From contig OW804096.1 in assembly GCA_942159475.1 (NCBI GenBank), positions 129,260,941-129,324,940 on the forward strand: a stretch of DNA of 64,000 bases, written 5' to 3'. Positions 1-9,490 of this stretch are shown here, piece after piece. The DNA is from Sthenelais limicola (Eukaryota; Annelida; Polychaeta; Phyllodocida; Sigalionidae). Below the pieces are notes generated by a model. The model did no database searches and was not told the DNA's origin. It was given only the letters and a program-made list of their open reading frames with translations. The stretch's first letter is position 1. Each line of letters begins with the position of its first letter. A program made the position numbers and the translations under genes.

Positions 1-463
1 TTTATGATAATTCTCCAAATAGTCATAATATTAATATAAATCACCGCCTAAGTGTCCTCCCCTTACTGTACGTGCATCGCTTCTGTTTTGTTGTCGTTAA
101 TTTATGTTGATCGATTAAAATTATGTTAATTATATTGAACACACTATTGAACACATATTGAACATCTAAATACAATATCAGACATGAAAATACATTATTT
201 GAGAGGGAAATTTGAGAGGGGTCAATTTTCGATGGGGTGGGTCACTTTTCGATTGCTGAAATCTGACCCGTGGGTCGATTTTCGACTTCGAAAATCGACC
301 CATGGGTTACTTTTCGATGGGGTCACTTTTCGATATGACATGTCATTGGGTCCTTGTGTCTTTACTGCATGACGTACTTCCTCCTCTCTGTATACATGAT
401 ATCACTCTGTCTATATTATCTATGCACAAGTTAAAATCTACAATTTTATACCAGAATACTCAC
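1..463 (-). other. fibrillin intron 33 (partial)
   Basis: Non-coding on the gene strand. AT-rich sequence at 1-200, then a small repeat cluster at about 217-340 listed separately. No further cbEGF exon is visible up to the window edge. Confidence 0.7.
217..340. repeat. short repeat cluster with a 30-bp near-perfect palindrome
   Basis: Several copies of a GGGTCA/T-TTTTCGA unit (for example GGTCACTTTTCGAT) lie in both orientations. At 272-301 the 14-mer GGGTCGATTTTCGA and its exact reverse complement are separated by only CT. The cluster lies in fibrillin intron 33. Confidence 0.85.
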
Positions 464-586
464 CAAGACATGTAGCGCCATTACCCCTGAATCCCTCATC
501 ACAAACACAGCGGAAGGATCCAGGAGAGTTGATACAAGTGGCATGTTGATCACATCCTCCATTGTCACGCACGCATTCATTTGCAT
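464..586 (-). CDS. fibrillin exon 33: cbEGF (last exon in window)
   Basis: Residues about 1350-1390: [41 protein letters not shown]. It matches human DLDECSNGTHMCSQHADC. It ends at a G|GTGAGT donor at 463, so the transcript continues beyond the left edge. Confidence 0.96.
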
Positions 587-886
587 CTGCAGTATGATCA
601 AACAATATGATGACTTTTGTACCAATCATGGTAGCGATAAGCGAAAATATGGTAAAAGATTGTTCCTTCTGAATGCTTCTTTTCTTTCTAAAGTGAATTA
701 TACATGAAATCACTAAAATAGTTGGGTTGGCAGGCAATTACTGTTCAGACATCATAAATCCAGCTAATTAAGCATAGCTGAATAATTGAAGTTCTATTGA
801 TTAACAAATTAAAAATTTGCCCTGCAGTATAAATAACTGGTCCACCATGCAACGTGCTATGGGCTAGGTACTAGGTTTATTGTTAC

Positions 887-1009
887 CTCTGCAATTAAAT
901 CCGTCTCCAGCGAAACCTTTTTTACAGTCACATTTATAAGATCCTTGTGTATTGATGCAAAGAGCGTTACTGTCACACTCGTGAGTGCCCAGATCACATT
1001 CATCGTCAT
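887..1009 (-). CDS. fibrillin exon 32: cbEGF
   Basis: Residues about 1309-1349: [41 protein letters not shown]. It matches human CEIGAHNCGKHAVC...GDGIKC, a cbEGF subtype with a GDG before the last cysteine. The donor is G|GTAACA. Confidence 0.96.
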
Positions 1010-1136
1010 CTAGAAATAACAATCTTCATATATATTATCTTCATATCAAGTCACAATGCTAAAAGACTCTGTTTCTGTAGCAACTATAATATCTACAATC
1101 AAAGATGACAAATGGAATCATGTAAATCATACAGAC

Positions 1137-1262
1137 CTGTGCAACCTGGGTTACCCGGTTTTACTGAGAAGCCTGTATTGCATTGGCATTTGAAAGATCC
1201 CATTGAATTCATACACTCGCCGTTCAGGCACAGGTTTTGGTTCAGCTCGCATTCGTCAACAT
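1137..1262 (-). CDS. fibrillin exon 31: cbEGF
   Basis: Residues about 1267-1308: DVDECELNQNLCLNGEC, MNSMGSFKCQCNTGF, NPGCT. It matches human DVNECDLNPNICLSGTC. The donor G|GTCTGT is weak; frame continuity with exon 32 supports it. Confidence 0.95.
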
Positions 1263-1478
1263 CTACAGAATTTATAATATCAAATATCAGTGATGTTATC
1301 ACCACATATATGCCTACACCAGTGGAAAACATAATCTTTCAGTCCCTTTTAACGTTTATAGTTCTATTTCGAATTTAATTCATGGAAGCATCAGCCAAAT
1401 ATGTGTCGTTTAAAGGAACTGAAACAATTGTCATATTCATTCGATTGCATTATGATATTCATTCTTCTTCAAACTCAC

Positions 1479-1604
1479 CGCGGCAGTTCTTGTTGTCTCT
1501 CGTTGGCATCAGACCACCTGAACACGAACATCTGTAGGACCCGGGAATGTTTGAACATTTACCTCCTCCACAAATATCGGGGGTCTTCTTGCATTCATTA
1601 ATAT
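1479..1604 (-). CDS. fibrillin exon 30: cbEGF
   Basis: Residues about 1225-1266: DINECKKTPDICGGGKC, SNIPGSYRCSCSGGLM, KNCR. It matches human [22 protein letters not shown]. The acceptor is TTCCTAG and the donor G|GTGAGT. Confidence 0.96.
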
Positions 1605-1742
1605 CTAGGAAATGAAAGTGGTCTCAATAATAATAATTAATGTCCTAAATTTAAGAAAGTGCATGCTCAATATGATTTTATATACATGATTACTTAACGT
1701 TGATGCATTAGACCATGACTATGAATATATTAATCTCTTTAC

Positions 1743-1865
1743 CTTCACAGTTCATGCGGTCGAAGAGAAGTTCGTATCCTGGGTAACAACTACATTCATA
1801 GCTTCCAATGGAATTTGTACAAACTGATTCACATCCACCTTTGTTCACTCGGCACTCATCAATAT
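1743..1865 (-). CDS. fibrillin exon 29: cbEGF
   Basis: Residues about 1184-1224: [35 protein letters not shown]. The GGCExxCTNSxGSYECSC pattern matches the human counterpart closely. The donor is G|GTAAAG. Confidence 0.96.
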
Positions 1866-2116
1866 CTGAGTGTTAAATACAAAATGATAACGTATTCATA
1901 ATGTAAGAGAGAAATTCTTACTGGGACACGTACTACTTACAAAATTAACAACAATAATGTTTATTGCAATGTTAAACTAATATGTCTGTATTCAAATAGT
2001 TATTGTCCATTAGTCTGATTAAATAAAATGATAGCAAACCAGTGGGAAGTGGAAATCACTACTGCAAAATCGCTTTATATATAATAATCTCGCTTTAAAT
2101 GGTTCGTCATACCTAC

Positions 2117-2242
2117 CTACACATCCTGTTTTGGCGCGATTACGGGTGTATCCTTCTTCGCAAATACATTCATATCCTCCCATGTAGTTCTCACAGTGAC
2201 CGTTAGAACAAATACCGCTTGTGTCCGAACATTCATCAACAT
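2117..2242 (-). CDS. fibrillin exon 28: cbEGF
   Basis: Residues about 1142-1183: DVDECSDTSGICSNGHC, ENYMGGYECICEEGY, TGCV. A complete six-cysteine cbEGF. Two overlapping GTAGGT sites exist; the one after GTAG keeps phase 1. Confidence 0.95.
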   Translation of the reverse strand: MLMNVRTQAVFVLTVTVRTTWEDMNVFAKKDTPVIAPKQDV

Positions 2243-2404
2243 CTGAAAATGGGTTTTCGATAGGCAACAACATATTATAGATGCGAATTAATGCAACTCC
2301 TTTGCGTTTTCTTTAAATCTATAACCAGTTCAATGCTAAAATTCTTCTTTGTTCTGTACATCGGTACACATTCGTTATTATAATGTTTTTAATCTTTGCA
2401 GTAC

Positions 2405-2530
2405 CTTTGCAGGCCTTTTGGTCCGGTGTAAGTTCATGGCCATCAGGACATTCACATCTATAACTTCCAATTGTGTTTATGCAATCTCCGCCACGGCAAA
2501 GTGTGCTGTCACGGTTGCATTCATTGATAT
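2405..2530 (-). CDS. fibrillin exon 27: cbEGF
   Basis: Residues about 1100-1141: DINECNRDSTLCRGGDC, INTIGSYRCECPDGHEL, ACK. It matches human CQRDPLLCRGGVC...YRCECPPGHQL. The acceptor is TTTTTCAAG and the donor G|GTACTG. Confidence 0.96.
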
Positions 2531-2891
2531 CTTGAAAAAAAGGGTTAAGAATGTTTCAACATGAAAATAAAATTTTACTATTAACTATTTTAAAGCAATT
2601 TACCAAAGTATAGTTTATTCTGCAAGACCTGGATTAAACTCCAGAAGGATATATATCCTTTTTGCCAATTCATGAAACGAATAGAATACATATTATCATA
2701 ATTATGTTATATTATTACTATTACCATAATGATTCTATACACTCTATACTCGTCCTGAAGGCAGCGGCGTGCCATAGCGTTAACCATAAAGGGTTTTGAT
2801 GTTTACTGCCTACAGGACGCGTATAGAGTGTAGTGGGAAATCAGGATACTAGATATATGTAGTTGGATTCATAGAAAGTTGGTTCACTTAC
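2531..2891 (-). other. fibrillin intron 26
   Basis: AT-rich intron that contains the inverted-repeat element at 2739-2831. Nothing else is recognised. Confidence 0.7.
2739..2831. mobile_element. MITE-like inverted-repeat element, about 93 bp
   Basis: The left arm (ACACTCTATACTCGTCCTG, then AAGGCAG) and right arm (CTGCCTACAGGACGCGTATA, then GAGTGT) are inverted copies of about 26 bp with two mismatches, around a spacer of about 40 bp. CACTCTATACTCGT recurs at 10523-10536 in another intron. It is probably a non-autonomous element; no target duplication was identified. Confidence 0.6.
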
Positions 2892-3017
2892 CCATGCACA
2901 CTTGCATCATCATAGTACTCTCAAAACCAGGTGCGCAATCACAGGTAAAATGGCCTGGGCGGTTGACACATGTACCATTACCACATACCTTGTGTGAAAT
3001 CTGGCATTCATTAATAT
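2892..3017 (-). CDS. fibrillin exon 26: cbEGF
   Basis: Residues about 1058-1099: [42 protein letters not shown]. The unusual MMM before the last cysteine is shared with the human counterpart (GFMMMKNC). NGT is a potential N-glycosylation sequon. The donor is G|GTAAGT. Confidence 0.97.
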
Positions 3018-3154
3018 CTGCAAGACATAATCGATGTACAACATATTCACAAATAACAATTTGTTAAAATGATGATAATTTGATATTGATAATAATTGCA
3101 AAAGAATGAATAATAATTGATAATTGTCAAGGGTATATTTGTTCAGGGCCTTAC

Positions 3155-3280
3155 CAACGCAATTGGTTTCAAAATCATCCAACGCATACCCTTGATTGCA
3201 CGTGCAGAGGAAGGATCCAATTGTATTCCTACACCGTCCGTTCTTGCATAGATCGGAGTACTGCACACATTCGTTTATAT
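3155..3280 (-). CDS. fibrillin exon 25: cbEGF
   Basis: Residues about 1016-1057: DINECVQYSDLCKNGRC, RNTIGSFLCTCNQGY, TNCV. It is the first of nine consecutive cbEGFs in the window and matches human CKMIPSLCTHGKCRNTIGSF. The donor is G|GTAAGG. Confidence 0.96.
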
Positions 3281-3775
3281 CTGCAGATGTTTATTAAGTT
3301 GATTTAAAATAAACAGAGATCATGTATAAAGTAGAAGAAAAAGTGTAATATATTTCAATATAAATCCATACTTAAATGGAATGTTGAAAACGTTAAATGA
3401 TTTAAGAAAAATAAATGTAATAGTAGGATTACATGACTAGTATTCCCAGCGTCTTGTCGTGGGTGGATTTTGGTAATGGCGTTTTATGTACAATGTGTTC
3501 ATAAGTTCCCGTGCTAGGATGTCATAACCCTAGAGTTATGGCTATAGTAACTATGATATTAATAGTATAACGTATGCTTTTGAAAAAACCTGTATTTTTG
3601 TTAATGAACAAACATCTGACATTTTCTTGTGAAATTGATTCGTAATAAATCAAGGACTTGTTAAGAAGGCCAAACGCTGATTTAGAATTCTAAGTTCCTG
3701 AAACCCTATTAACATATTGATTGAACCTAAAAAAAACCAATCCCAATCAGCTTGATATCTTGTGGATTTATATAC
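3281..3775 (-). other. fibrillin intron 24, with exon 24 at its right edge
   Basis: AT-rich non-coding sequence between exons 24 and 25. Nothing else is recognised. Confidence 0.6.
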
Positions 3776-3838
3776 CTTTAGGAAATCCTCCATTGTCTTC
3801 AAACCCAGGTCCGCCGACGCACAATGTTTTGTAGTCGT
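3776..3838 (-). CDS. fibrillin exon 24: third TB domain, last part (63 nt)
   Basis: Residues about 995-1015: HDYKTLCVGGPGFEDNGG, then FPK. The TLC cysteine completes the TB domain and GGPGF matches human RGPGF. It joins exon 23 in frame (codon CAC across the junction). The acceptor is TGTGCAG and the donor G|GTATAT. Confidence 0.91.
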
Positions 3839-4039
3839 CTGCACAGGAAAACAAAAATGCTTCGTTAGAGACAATACATTTATATTACGAAATATAGTGA
3901 ATCTAGTATAAGCCCATGTTTTTCTCATATATAAATCATTATTTAGATCATTCAATTCTTTGTTATTAAACATCGTTCGATTTTGCATGTTTGGGTAGAG
4001 AATACGACTGTTTTCAATGATAAGCCATGATCTTCATAC

Positions 4040-4186
4040 GTGAATTCTTAGAGGGGCAAGGGATGCACTCTTCACTCCAAGCTTGGCCTATTGAACAACA
4101 GCAGGCGGCCTTCATGTGTACTCCAATCAGAGGTTGACTGCATTGGTTCCTGTGATGTTGCTGGTAGCACACTGCCTCCCTAAGGT
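4040..4186 (-). CDS. fibrillin exon 23: third TB domain, first part
   Basis: Residues about 946-994: DLREAVCYQQHHRNQC, MKAACCCSIGQAWSEEC, IPCPSKNS. It matches human DIRLETCF...DACCCSVGAAWGTEECEECPMRN. The eighth cysteine is in exon 24. The donor C|GTATGA is phase 1. Confidence 0.94.
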
Positions 4187-4427
4187 CTTGATAACAGAGT
4201 AGAAATATCGATATAAAGTGTTCTGTTGAAATGCCATCTGGCGATTGTGTTATGAGAGCCAAATTGCGAACATACTATAGTGAAATCGCTTTCTATGAAA
4301 GCACTGCACGAAAGTGCGTCCTAGAAGCTAAGATATTGTACCATAAGACAACATATAATATATGTACATGTGTATTATATCAAAGCTGATGTAATTACTT
4401 GATTAATTAATGCATGTAATTACTTAC

Positions 4428-4556
4428 CAACACATCTCATTTTCGTTGAGTCAAGACTTAATCCACTGGGACAATTGCAAGTAAAGGATCCTTCTGTGTT
4501 GACGCATGCGCCACCACCCTTACATATTGTCGGGAAAATATCACACTCATTCACGT
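4428..4556 (-). CDS. fibrillin exon 22: cbEGF
   Basis: Residues about 903-945: DVNECDIFPTICKGGGAC, VNTEGSFTCNCPSGL, MRCV. It is the single cbEGF between hybrid 2 and the next TB, as in human (DIDECEVFPGVC). The donor is G|GTAAGT. Confidence 0.96.
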
Positions 4557-4962
4557 CTGCAAGATTGATTTATTTGAGATAATTTCTTTTAAAAAGAATT
4601 CTTTTTGAGCTCATTTTAGATGTACATCTATATTCTCATGAGACTCATGGAGATGTATCAAAATCAGTCATGTACAATATTTAACATTAACCATTAGTTA
4701 CCTCGAGACATTATGAGATATTATCAATATTATCAAACTGGATTATTTGACTAAGTCTTTGGTATAAGATATAATATGATTGTTCCGTCAATCAGTGTGT
4801 GTATGTAATACCTTCCACTGAGATCTACAGCTAGAAACTCAAGGTAGACAAATATTTAACACTAAATTGTGGGATCCTTATATAGGAGAGATTGGAAATT
4901 AATAGCAGTCGTTAGTTCTAGAACGATGAAAAATTCAAGATCTATATATATATAACACTCAC
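4557..4962 (-). other. fibrillin intron 21
   Basis: AT-rich non-coding sequence. Nothing is recognised. Confidence 0.6.
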
Positions 4963-5013
4963 CAACGCAACGTCCACCATCCTTAGCAAAGTAGCCACTT
5001 GGACATTGCAAAT
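4963..5013 (-). CDS. fibrillin exon 21: second hybrid domain, last part (51 nt)
   Basis: Residues about 886-902: DLQCPSGYFAKDGGRCV. It supplies the final two cysteines of hybrid 2. It is the smallest exon seen and was found because exon 20 stops two cysteines short of a complete domain. Frame and phase 1 hold on both sides. The acceptor CTTTTTGAAG is non-ideal but uses AG; the donor is G|GTGAGT. Confidence 0.88.
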
Positions 5014-5265
5014 CTTCAAAAAGGAAATGTAAGACCAGTTGATCATTTAAAATAACTGTGGAAGTGCGTCACAGACTTATCCTACCGTAATAATATGATT
5101 TATTGCCTAGGAAGAGACTAAAACTATTAATATATTTAGAGTAGGGTCTACTTATAACCAGTATTCATAGAAAAATATTTCACCCAAGGTAAGGGTAGTC
5201 CTACATATTCAAAGACAACTAGATCTATGCAAGAGGTATAATAGTTCTATGCAATCAGTTTATAC

Positions 5266-5406
5266 CTGATGACGGGCACGGTTCGCATGGGCTGCCCCAA
5301 CCAGCACCAATAGTGGAACAGCATTCTCCTTTCAACGTCTCCATAGAAAGTTCATTTTCACATCTACTGTTCCTGATGACACTCCAGCAAGGACCCCGAC
5401 GGTTAT
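5266..5406 (-). CDS. fibrillin exon 20: second hybrid domain, first part
   Basis: Residues about 839-885: RRGPCWSVIRNSRC, KGECCSTIGAGWGSPCEPC, PSS. A CC pair (not CCC) followed by STIGAGWGSPC marks the second hybrid domain (human CCSSLGAAWGSPC). The last two cysteines are in exon 21. The donor is G|GTATAA. Confidence 0.95.
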
Positions 5407-5669
5407 CTGTCCAAATATTATTTATTTGTTAAGTAAGAAATATCTAGAGTCTTTTTCTAATTCATTCTGATAACAATTTATTACTTTATCTGAAAATATC
5501 GCGGAATGAACGTATATATTTAGATACAATGCCATCATATCTTTTACAAAGGGCACCTGCTTATCAATGTGTAATTCTTGTTGCATGTTTTCATCTTGCA
5601 ACATTATTTCGCTAGTGCATGAAGCAATTAGCTGGTTTAAAATCCCCTTCAAAATCTACCGACACTTAC

Positions 5670-5798
5670 CGACACAGACTACCCTAGAAGAATCCAGAGT
5701 CATTCCTGGGGAGGTGCACTCGCAACGGAAACTACCTTGGAAATTGATGCAATTGGCATTCACACATGGGCTTTGGCCATCAGCGCATTCATCAATAT
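5670..5798 (-). CDS. fibrillin exon 19: cbEGF
   Basis: Residues about 796-838: DIDECADGQSPCVNANC, INFQGSFRCECTSPGM, VVCV. It is the third cbEGF of a three-domain run leading into hybrid 2, as in human. The exon is 129 nt, one codon longer than the common 126-nt cbEGF exons. Confidence 0.96.
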
Positions 5799-6074
5799 CT
5801 GAGGAAAGATCAATAAGAAAATGTGAGACATAATGTGAGGCATAATTATAGTGGCGGGGGCGTGGCTTCTCTCCTCTTTACGAACACGGCATTACTTGGT
5901 TTCATGACATTTAAATTTCTTTGACCCCACTAATTCACTAGATTGGTCAGATTGTATACTCGTTGGGTTATTTTAGGCTATTTTATTTTATCCTCTCCGA
6001 CATATAAAACAGAACCAATTGATATAATATTCGATGTATTTATTTGAAAACAAAAGGTTATCGTTCGCACATAC

Positions 6075-6200
6075 CTTCACACGATTGGGTGCGCGAGCTG
6101 TACTTGTATCCTGTTTTACAAACACAGTGGAAACTTCCAGGAGTGTTTCGACACTGGCCGTGGTCACAGAGCGATGGATTCTCACGGCATTCATTTTTGT
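6075..6200 (-). CDS. fibrillin exon 18: cbEGF
   Basis: Residues about 754-795: [36 protein letters not shown]. It matches human [15 protein letters not shown]. The acceptor is TTTTTTCAG and the donor G|GTATGT. Confidence 0.96.
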
Positions 6201-6923
6201 CTGAAAAAAAAAACCCAGAAAGAAAGTTAGGTTAAATCCACAAATACAAATAAAGTATGGTCTAGTCATTACAGCGACGTGGACACATTAATAGTCAGTT
6301 TCAGGGCGTGGGCGATCGACGAAGGAATGAGAAAAATGAGCTTAAAAAGTTTGTGCGGAAAGTAAAGGGATATCGTTACGTGCAGAGAAATGGACATTGC
6401 GGATGCAGAGGATAAATCCTGCCGCACATTCCTGTGCACATGTATTTCCCCTGTATACACCGCAAGAATGGTATTTCTTAATCCCCATTACTAAAAATAG
6501 ATCTACATGTTTGCATGGTCCCGTTTTTTACTGTTTCCCTCAGCCTCACGATCAATATTTTGATTTAAAAAAGAAGGAAACGTCGTCTCCCAAAGATCAC
6601 ATATAGCGGAAGCAATGAGGTTTTTAAACTGACATCGTGAGTAATTGGGTACTTTGTCTTTGTCTATAGTTTAGAGCATGATCTTACTAATTTAAGTTAT
6701 CGTTTATATTATATTATGGCATCAATGAGGAGAAATATTTCTGTCGGAAAAATCGTGTAATAAATAAAACAATTGAGGTGTCCGCCTATATGTCAGGTTG
6801 AACTTCAAACATGCATTTAAGGTGGTATTCCCATGGCAGGAATCAAAGACAATAATCGCATGGTGAAATAGAAATTAATAAAACATTATTTATTCGTTTC
6901 AGAATTATCACAAACAAACTCAC
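6201..6923 (-). other. fibrillin intron 17
   Basis: Non-coding on both strands as far as can be seen. Short open frames here have no cysteine pattern or splice context. No repeat was noticed. Confidence 0.6.
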
Positions 6924-7049
6924 CAACGCAATGTTGCCCAATATCGTCCAGCTTGTAACCAGGGTGACAAATGCAGCGATAGCTCCGTTCCAAATTCTCA
7001 CAGTCGCCGTTCTCACACATATTTGGGTTCATGGCACATTCATTGATAT
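6924..7049 (-). CDS. fibrillin exon 17: cbEGF
   Basis: Residues about 712-753: DINECAMNPNMCENGDC, ENLERSYRCICHPGY, QHCV. It matches the human cbEGF DINECALDPDIC...CENLRGTYKC that follows this TB domain. The donor is G|GTGAGT. Confidence 0.96.
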
Positions 7050-7323
7050 CTGGGATCAAACGATTGGAAATTCAGTATGATCTTTACCTTATATAAAACT
7101 ATTGGGCCAATCTTATAAAGTGAACATCACTTAAAGACTATTTCCTTCCTTAAATTCGGTTGGTAAAAGTTATAAAGAACTGTTAGGCAAAATAACTTCA
7201 TTTCGCAAACATTTTCCCCCGTTACACCAATTTGAAGATTCCCAAGAATATTTATATGAATTTTATTTGAAATTATGCATTATTGAAAGCGAAATTGAGT
7301 TTATTGAGAGAATATTATCTCAC

Positions 7324-7542
7324 CGTTTCCTTGGTTGGTCATGCCAGGGCCGTGAACGCATAGAGCTTTATATTCAGGGTCATTCATACTGGGGCATGGC
7401 TGACAAGGCTGCCCCCAACCGATTCCAACAGCCTCTTTGTTTCCAATCGTACAGCAACAGTGGGACTTGGTTACCAACCTGTTCGAGGGGTTTAGACATT
7501 GGTCACCCCTTAAGCTCAAATAGCACAGTCCGGTCATTGTTT
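7324..7542 (-). CDS. fibrillin exon 16: TB domain with RGD
   Basis: Residues about 639-711: ETMTGLCYLSLRGDQC, then VTKSHCCCTIGNKEAVGIGW, GQPCQPCPSMNDPEYKALC, VHGPGMTNQGNG. Eight cysteines with a CCC triplet. It aligns with the human fibrillin-1 TB that contains KSECCCAS and PCQPCPAQN. An RGD (7502-7510) lies between Cys1 and Cys2, where human fibrillin-1 reads KRGQC. RGD tripeptides in TB domains are integrin-binding sites in vertebrate fibrillins. Confidence 0.97.
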
Positions 7543-7581
7543 CTGTGAACATAGATATGCATATAAATATATATACAGGGT

Positions 7582-7628
7582 GACTAACGAGTTGGTTGAA
7601 GGAGCGTGAATATTGCACGAGTTGCGTA
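7582..7628. repeat. partial copy of a dispersed ACTAACGAG repeat
   Basis: ACTAACGAGTTGGTTGAAGG at 7583-7602 and the following TGAATATTGCACGA are shared, with few changes, with the foldback element at 15684-15786 in another intron. It looks like one end of the same repeat family, in fibrillin intron 15. Confidence 0.7.
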
Positions 7629-7942
7629 ATTATATATAATTCTAATGATTTAATAGAAAACATTTGTGTGTCATACAATTGAATTTCGGCCGTAAACTTA
7701 TTATATCAAAATATTAAAGTTGAATCACAATGGAAATGCGTTGTGCCCATGAAAAAGATTAAATTCCTTTCTTAAAATCAATGTGATTAATCGTTGTTGA
7801 ACGATTGGATTATTATGTAGATGTGTTTAGCCAAAAATCTTATGTATCTATTGGATATCAGTAGGGCACATTTACGTTGAGAGGAGGTTATATAATTATA
7901 GATGTTTCATTTTATCTTAGTTCCATAATTATGTATACCAAC

Positions 7943-8068
7943 CTATACATGTCTTGCCATCAGGACCCAAAGTAAATCCTGTGAAACATTCACAGCGATA
8001 GCTACCAGGAGTATTGGTACATCTTCCCTGAACACACGAATCGGGGTTCACGGAACATTCATTAATAT
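7943..8068 (-). CDS. fibrillin exon 15: cbEGF
   Basis: Residues about 597-638: [36 protein letters not shown]. It resembles the human cbEGF directly before the next TB domain (SYRCECFPG). The donor is G|GTTGGT, the same weak donor as exon 13. Confidence 0.95.
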
Positions 8069-8197
8069 CTGCAAGGTAATTCGATTTATAACTATTGTGC
8101 TTTATCCATAGCAGCTCAGTATAATACGATAGCTTATGATACGTAGGGTGGACAATGTCATCCATCAAATCGCAATTAGTTTAAATCAGTTACAAAC

Positions 8198-8320
8198 CTA
8201 TACAGGTATCCCCACTCGGATGTACTACATATCCTGGATCGCACATACACTTGAATCCACCTTCCGTATTAAAACAGCGTCCATTGGTGCACATGCCTGT
8301 TGTCTTACATTCATCTTTGT
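8198..8320 (-). CDS. fibrillin exon 14: cbEGF
   Basis: Residues about 556-596: DKDECKTTGMCTNGRC, FNTEGGFKCMCDPGY, DTCI. A complete cbEGF. The donor is G|GTTTGT, phase 1. Only 129 nt separate it from exon 15. Confidence 0.95.
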
Positions 8321-8783
8321 CTGGAAGATCAACTCGGAATGAGAATCCTTGTATATCTAAGGGATTGCCATAAGGGTAGGCCCTACTATAGCACGCGCTC
8401 GTCATGACTTAATCATGAATCACGTCATGAATTAATGGTACTTCGTTTTACTTAGTCCTGGACTTTTGAAGATATTTATTATAGGGCAATTGCGCTGGCA
8501 TCGCAATCAGTAATGCAGGTGCATTTTAGAGCTCGAGGGACAAGAAGGAGAAGAGGGTTGTGCAGGAGTGGATGGCGGGGAGAGAGAGACAGATAGTTTG
8601 GGGGTGTACATTTAATTTTAAATCCCTTTTAAACCCCTTTTCTCCGGGAATTGCTTATAAAACGGGTTCCCACTATGTCAAAGTATGTCCACCGTGAAAA
8701 TCGCGGCAATCCCTCCAGCAGTTAAGGAGGAGATGCGGAGAATTACACTTTTCTCTTACAGAATTAATATTATAGATACCAAC
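8321..8783 (-). other. fibrillin intron 13
   Basis: Non-coding, with a purine-rich patch (GGAGAAG, GAGAGAGAGA) near 8545-8595. Nothing else is recognised. Confidence 0.6.
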
Positions 8784-8909
8784 CGACGCAGAATCCGCCA
8801 TCTCGGTAGAGTGAGTAACCTTTGTCGCACATGCAGCGATATGAACCAGGCGTGTTCATACACACTCCATGCATACAAATATTTGAGTTATCCTTGCATT
8901 CATCAATAT
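8784..8909 (-). CDS. fibrillin exon 13: cbEGF
   Basis: Residues about 514-555: [36 protein letters not shown]. The donor is the weak G|GTTGGT. A nearby GTATCT would break the phase, so GTTGGT is preferred. Confidence 0.93.
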
Positions 8910-9074
8910 CTGAAAGAAATGGATTTGAGGTCAATTAATATGAACAGTTTGTCATCAAACTGATGTAATAATTATTATGACATTAAAATGGTTGATTTCA
9001 TAAAAGGTTTTAACATATTGAAGAGAATCTACTCACCAAATGAATACACACTATATAAGTTCAGATATACGTAC

Positions 9075-9197
9075 CTAAACAATTTTCTTTATCTAAGCCC
9101 TGCTTGTAACCCCTGTTACAGTTGCATTTGTAGCCTCCATCTATGTTTACACAGACTCCGTTTGGACACATCCCATCATGCTCGCATTCGTTTCTGT
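9075..9197 (-). CDS. fibrillin exon 12: cbEGF
   Basis: Residues about 473-513: DRNECEHDGMCPNGVC, VNIDGGYKCNCNRGY, ENCL. A six-cysteine calcium-binding EGF. The acceptor is TTTACAG and the donor G|GTACGT, phase 1. Confidence 0.95.
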
Positions 9198-9490
9198 CTG
9201 TAAAATAACAGGACGGTATTGTTCTTGCAAATGATGTTTCAAATTACAAAACAGCAATGGGCCAGAGGGAAATAAAAAAGTTATCGAGTTGAAATCCTGC
9301 ACTTCGCCTTTGCTGGTACATGTAGTTTGAAATTCGGGTTCTCACAACACTCCCCGAACCTAAATATCTATGATTAATCCCCATTTAATTTTTCACATGC
9401 ATTCATGAATGAACAAGCATTATATTTCAAACGTTTATTTATATCAACCAATTTCAAATTCGTTATTTCTACTACAGTTATAATTCTTAC

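Noticed and set aside
1112..1378. Plus-strand open frame opposite a cbEGF exon
   Set aside because: It is the antisense shadow of fibrillin exon 31, which has a full cysteine pattern and splice sites on the minus strand.
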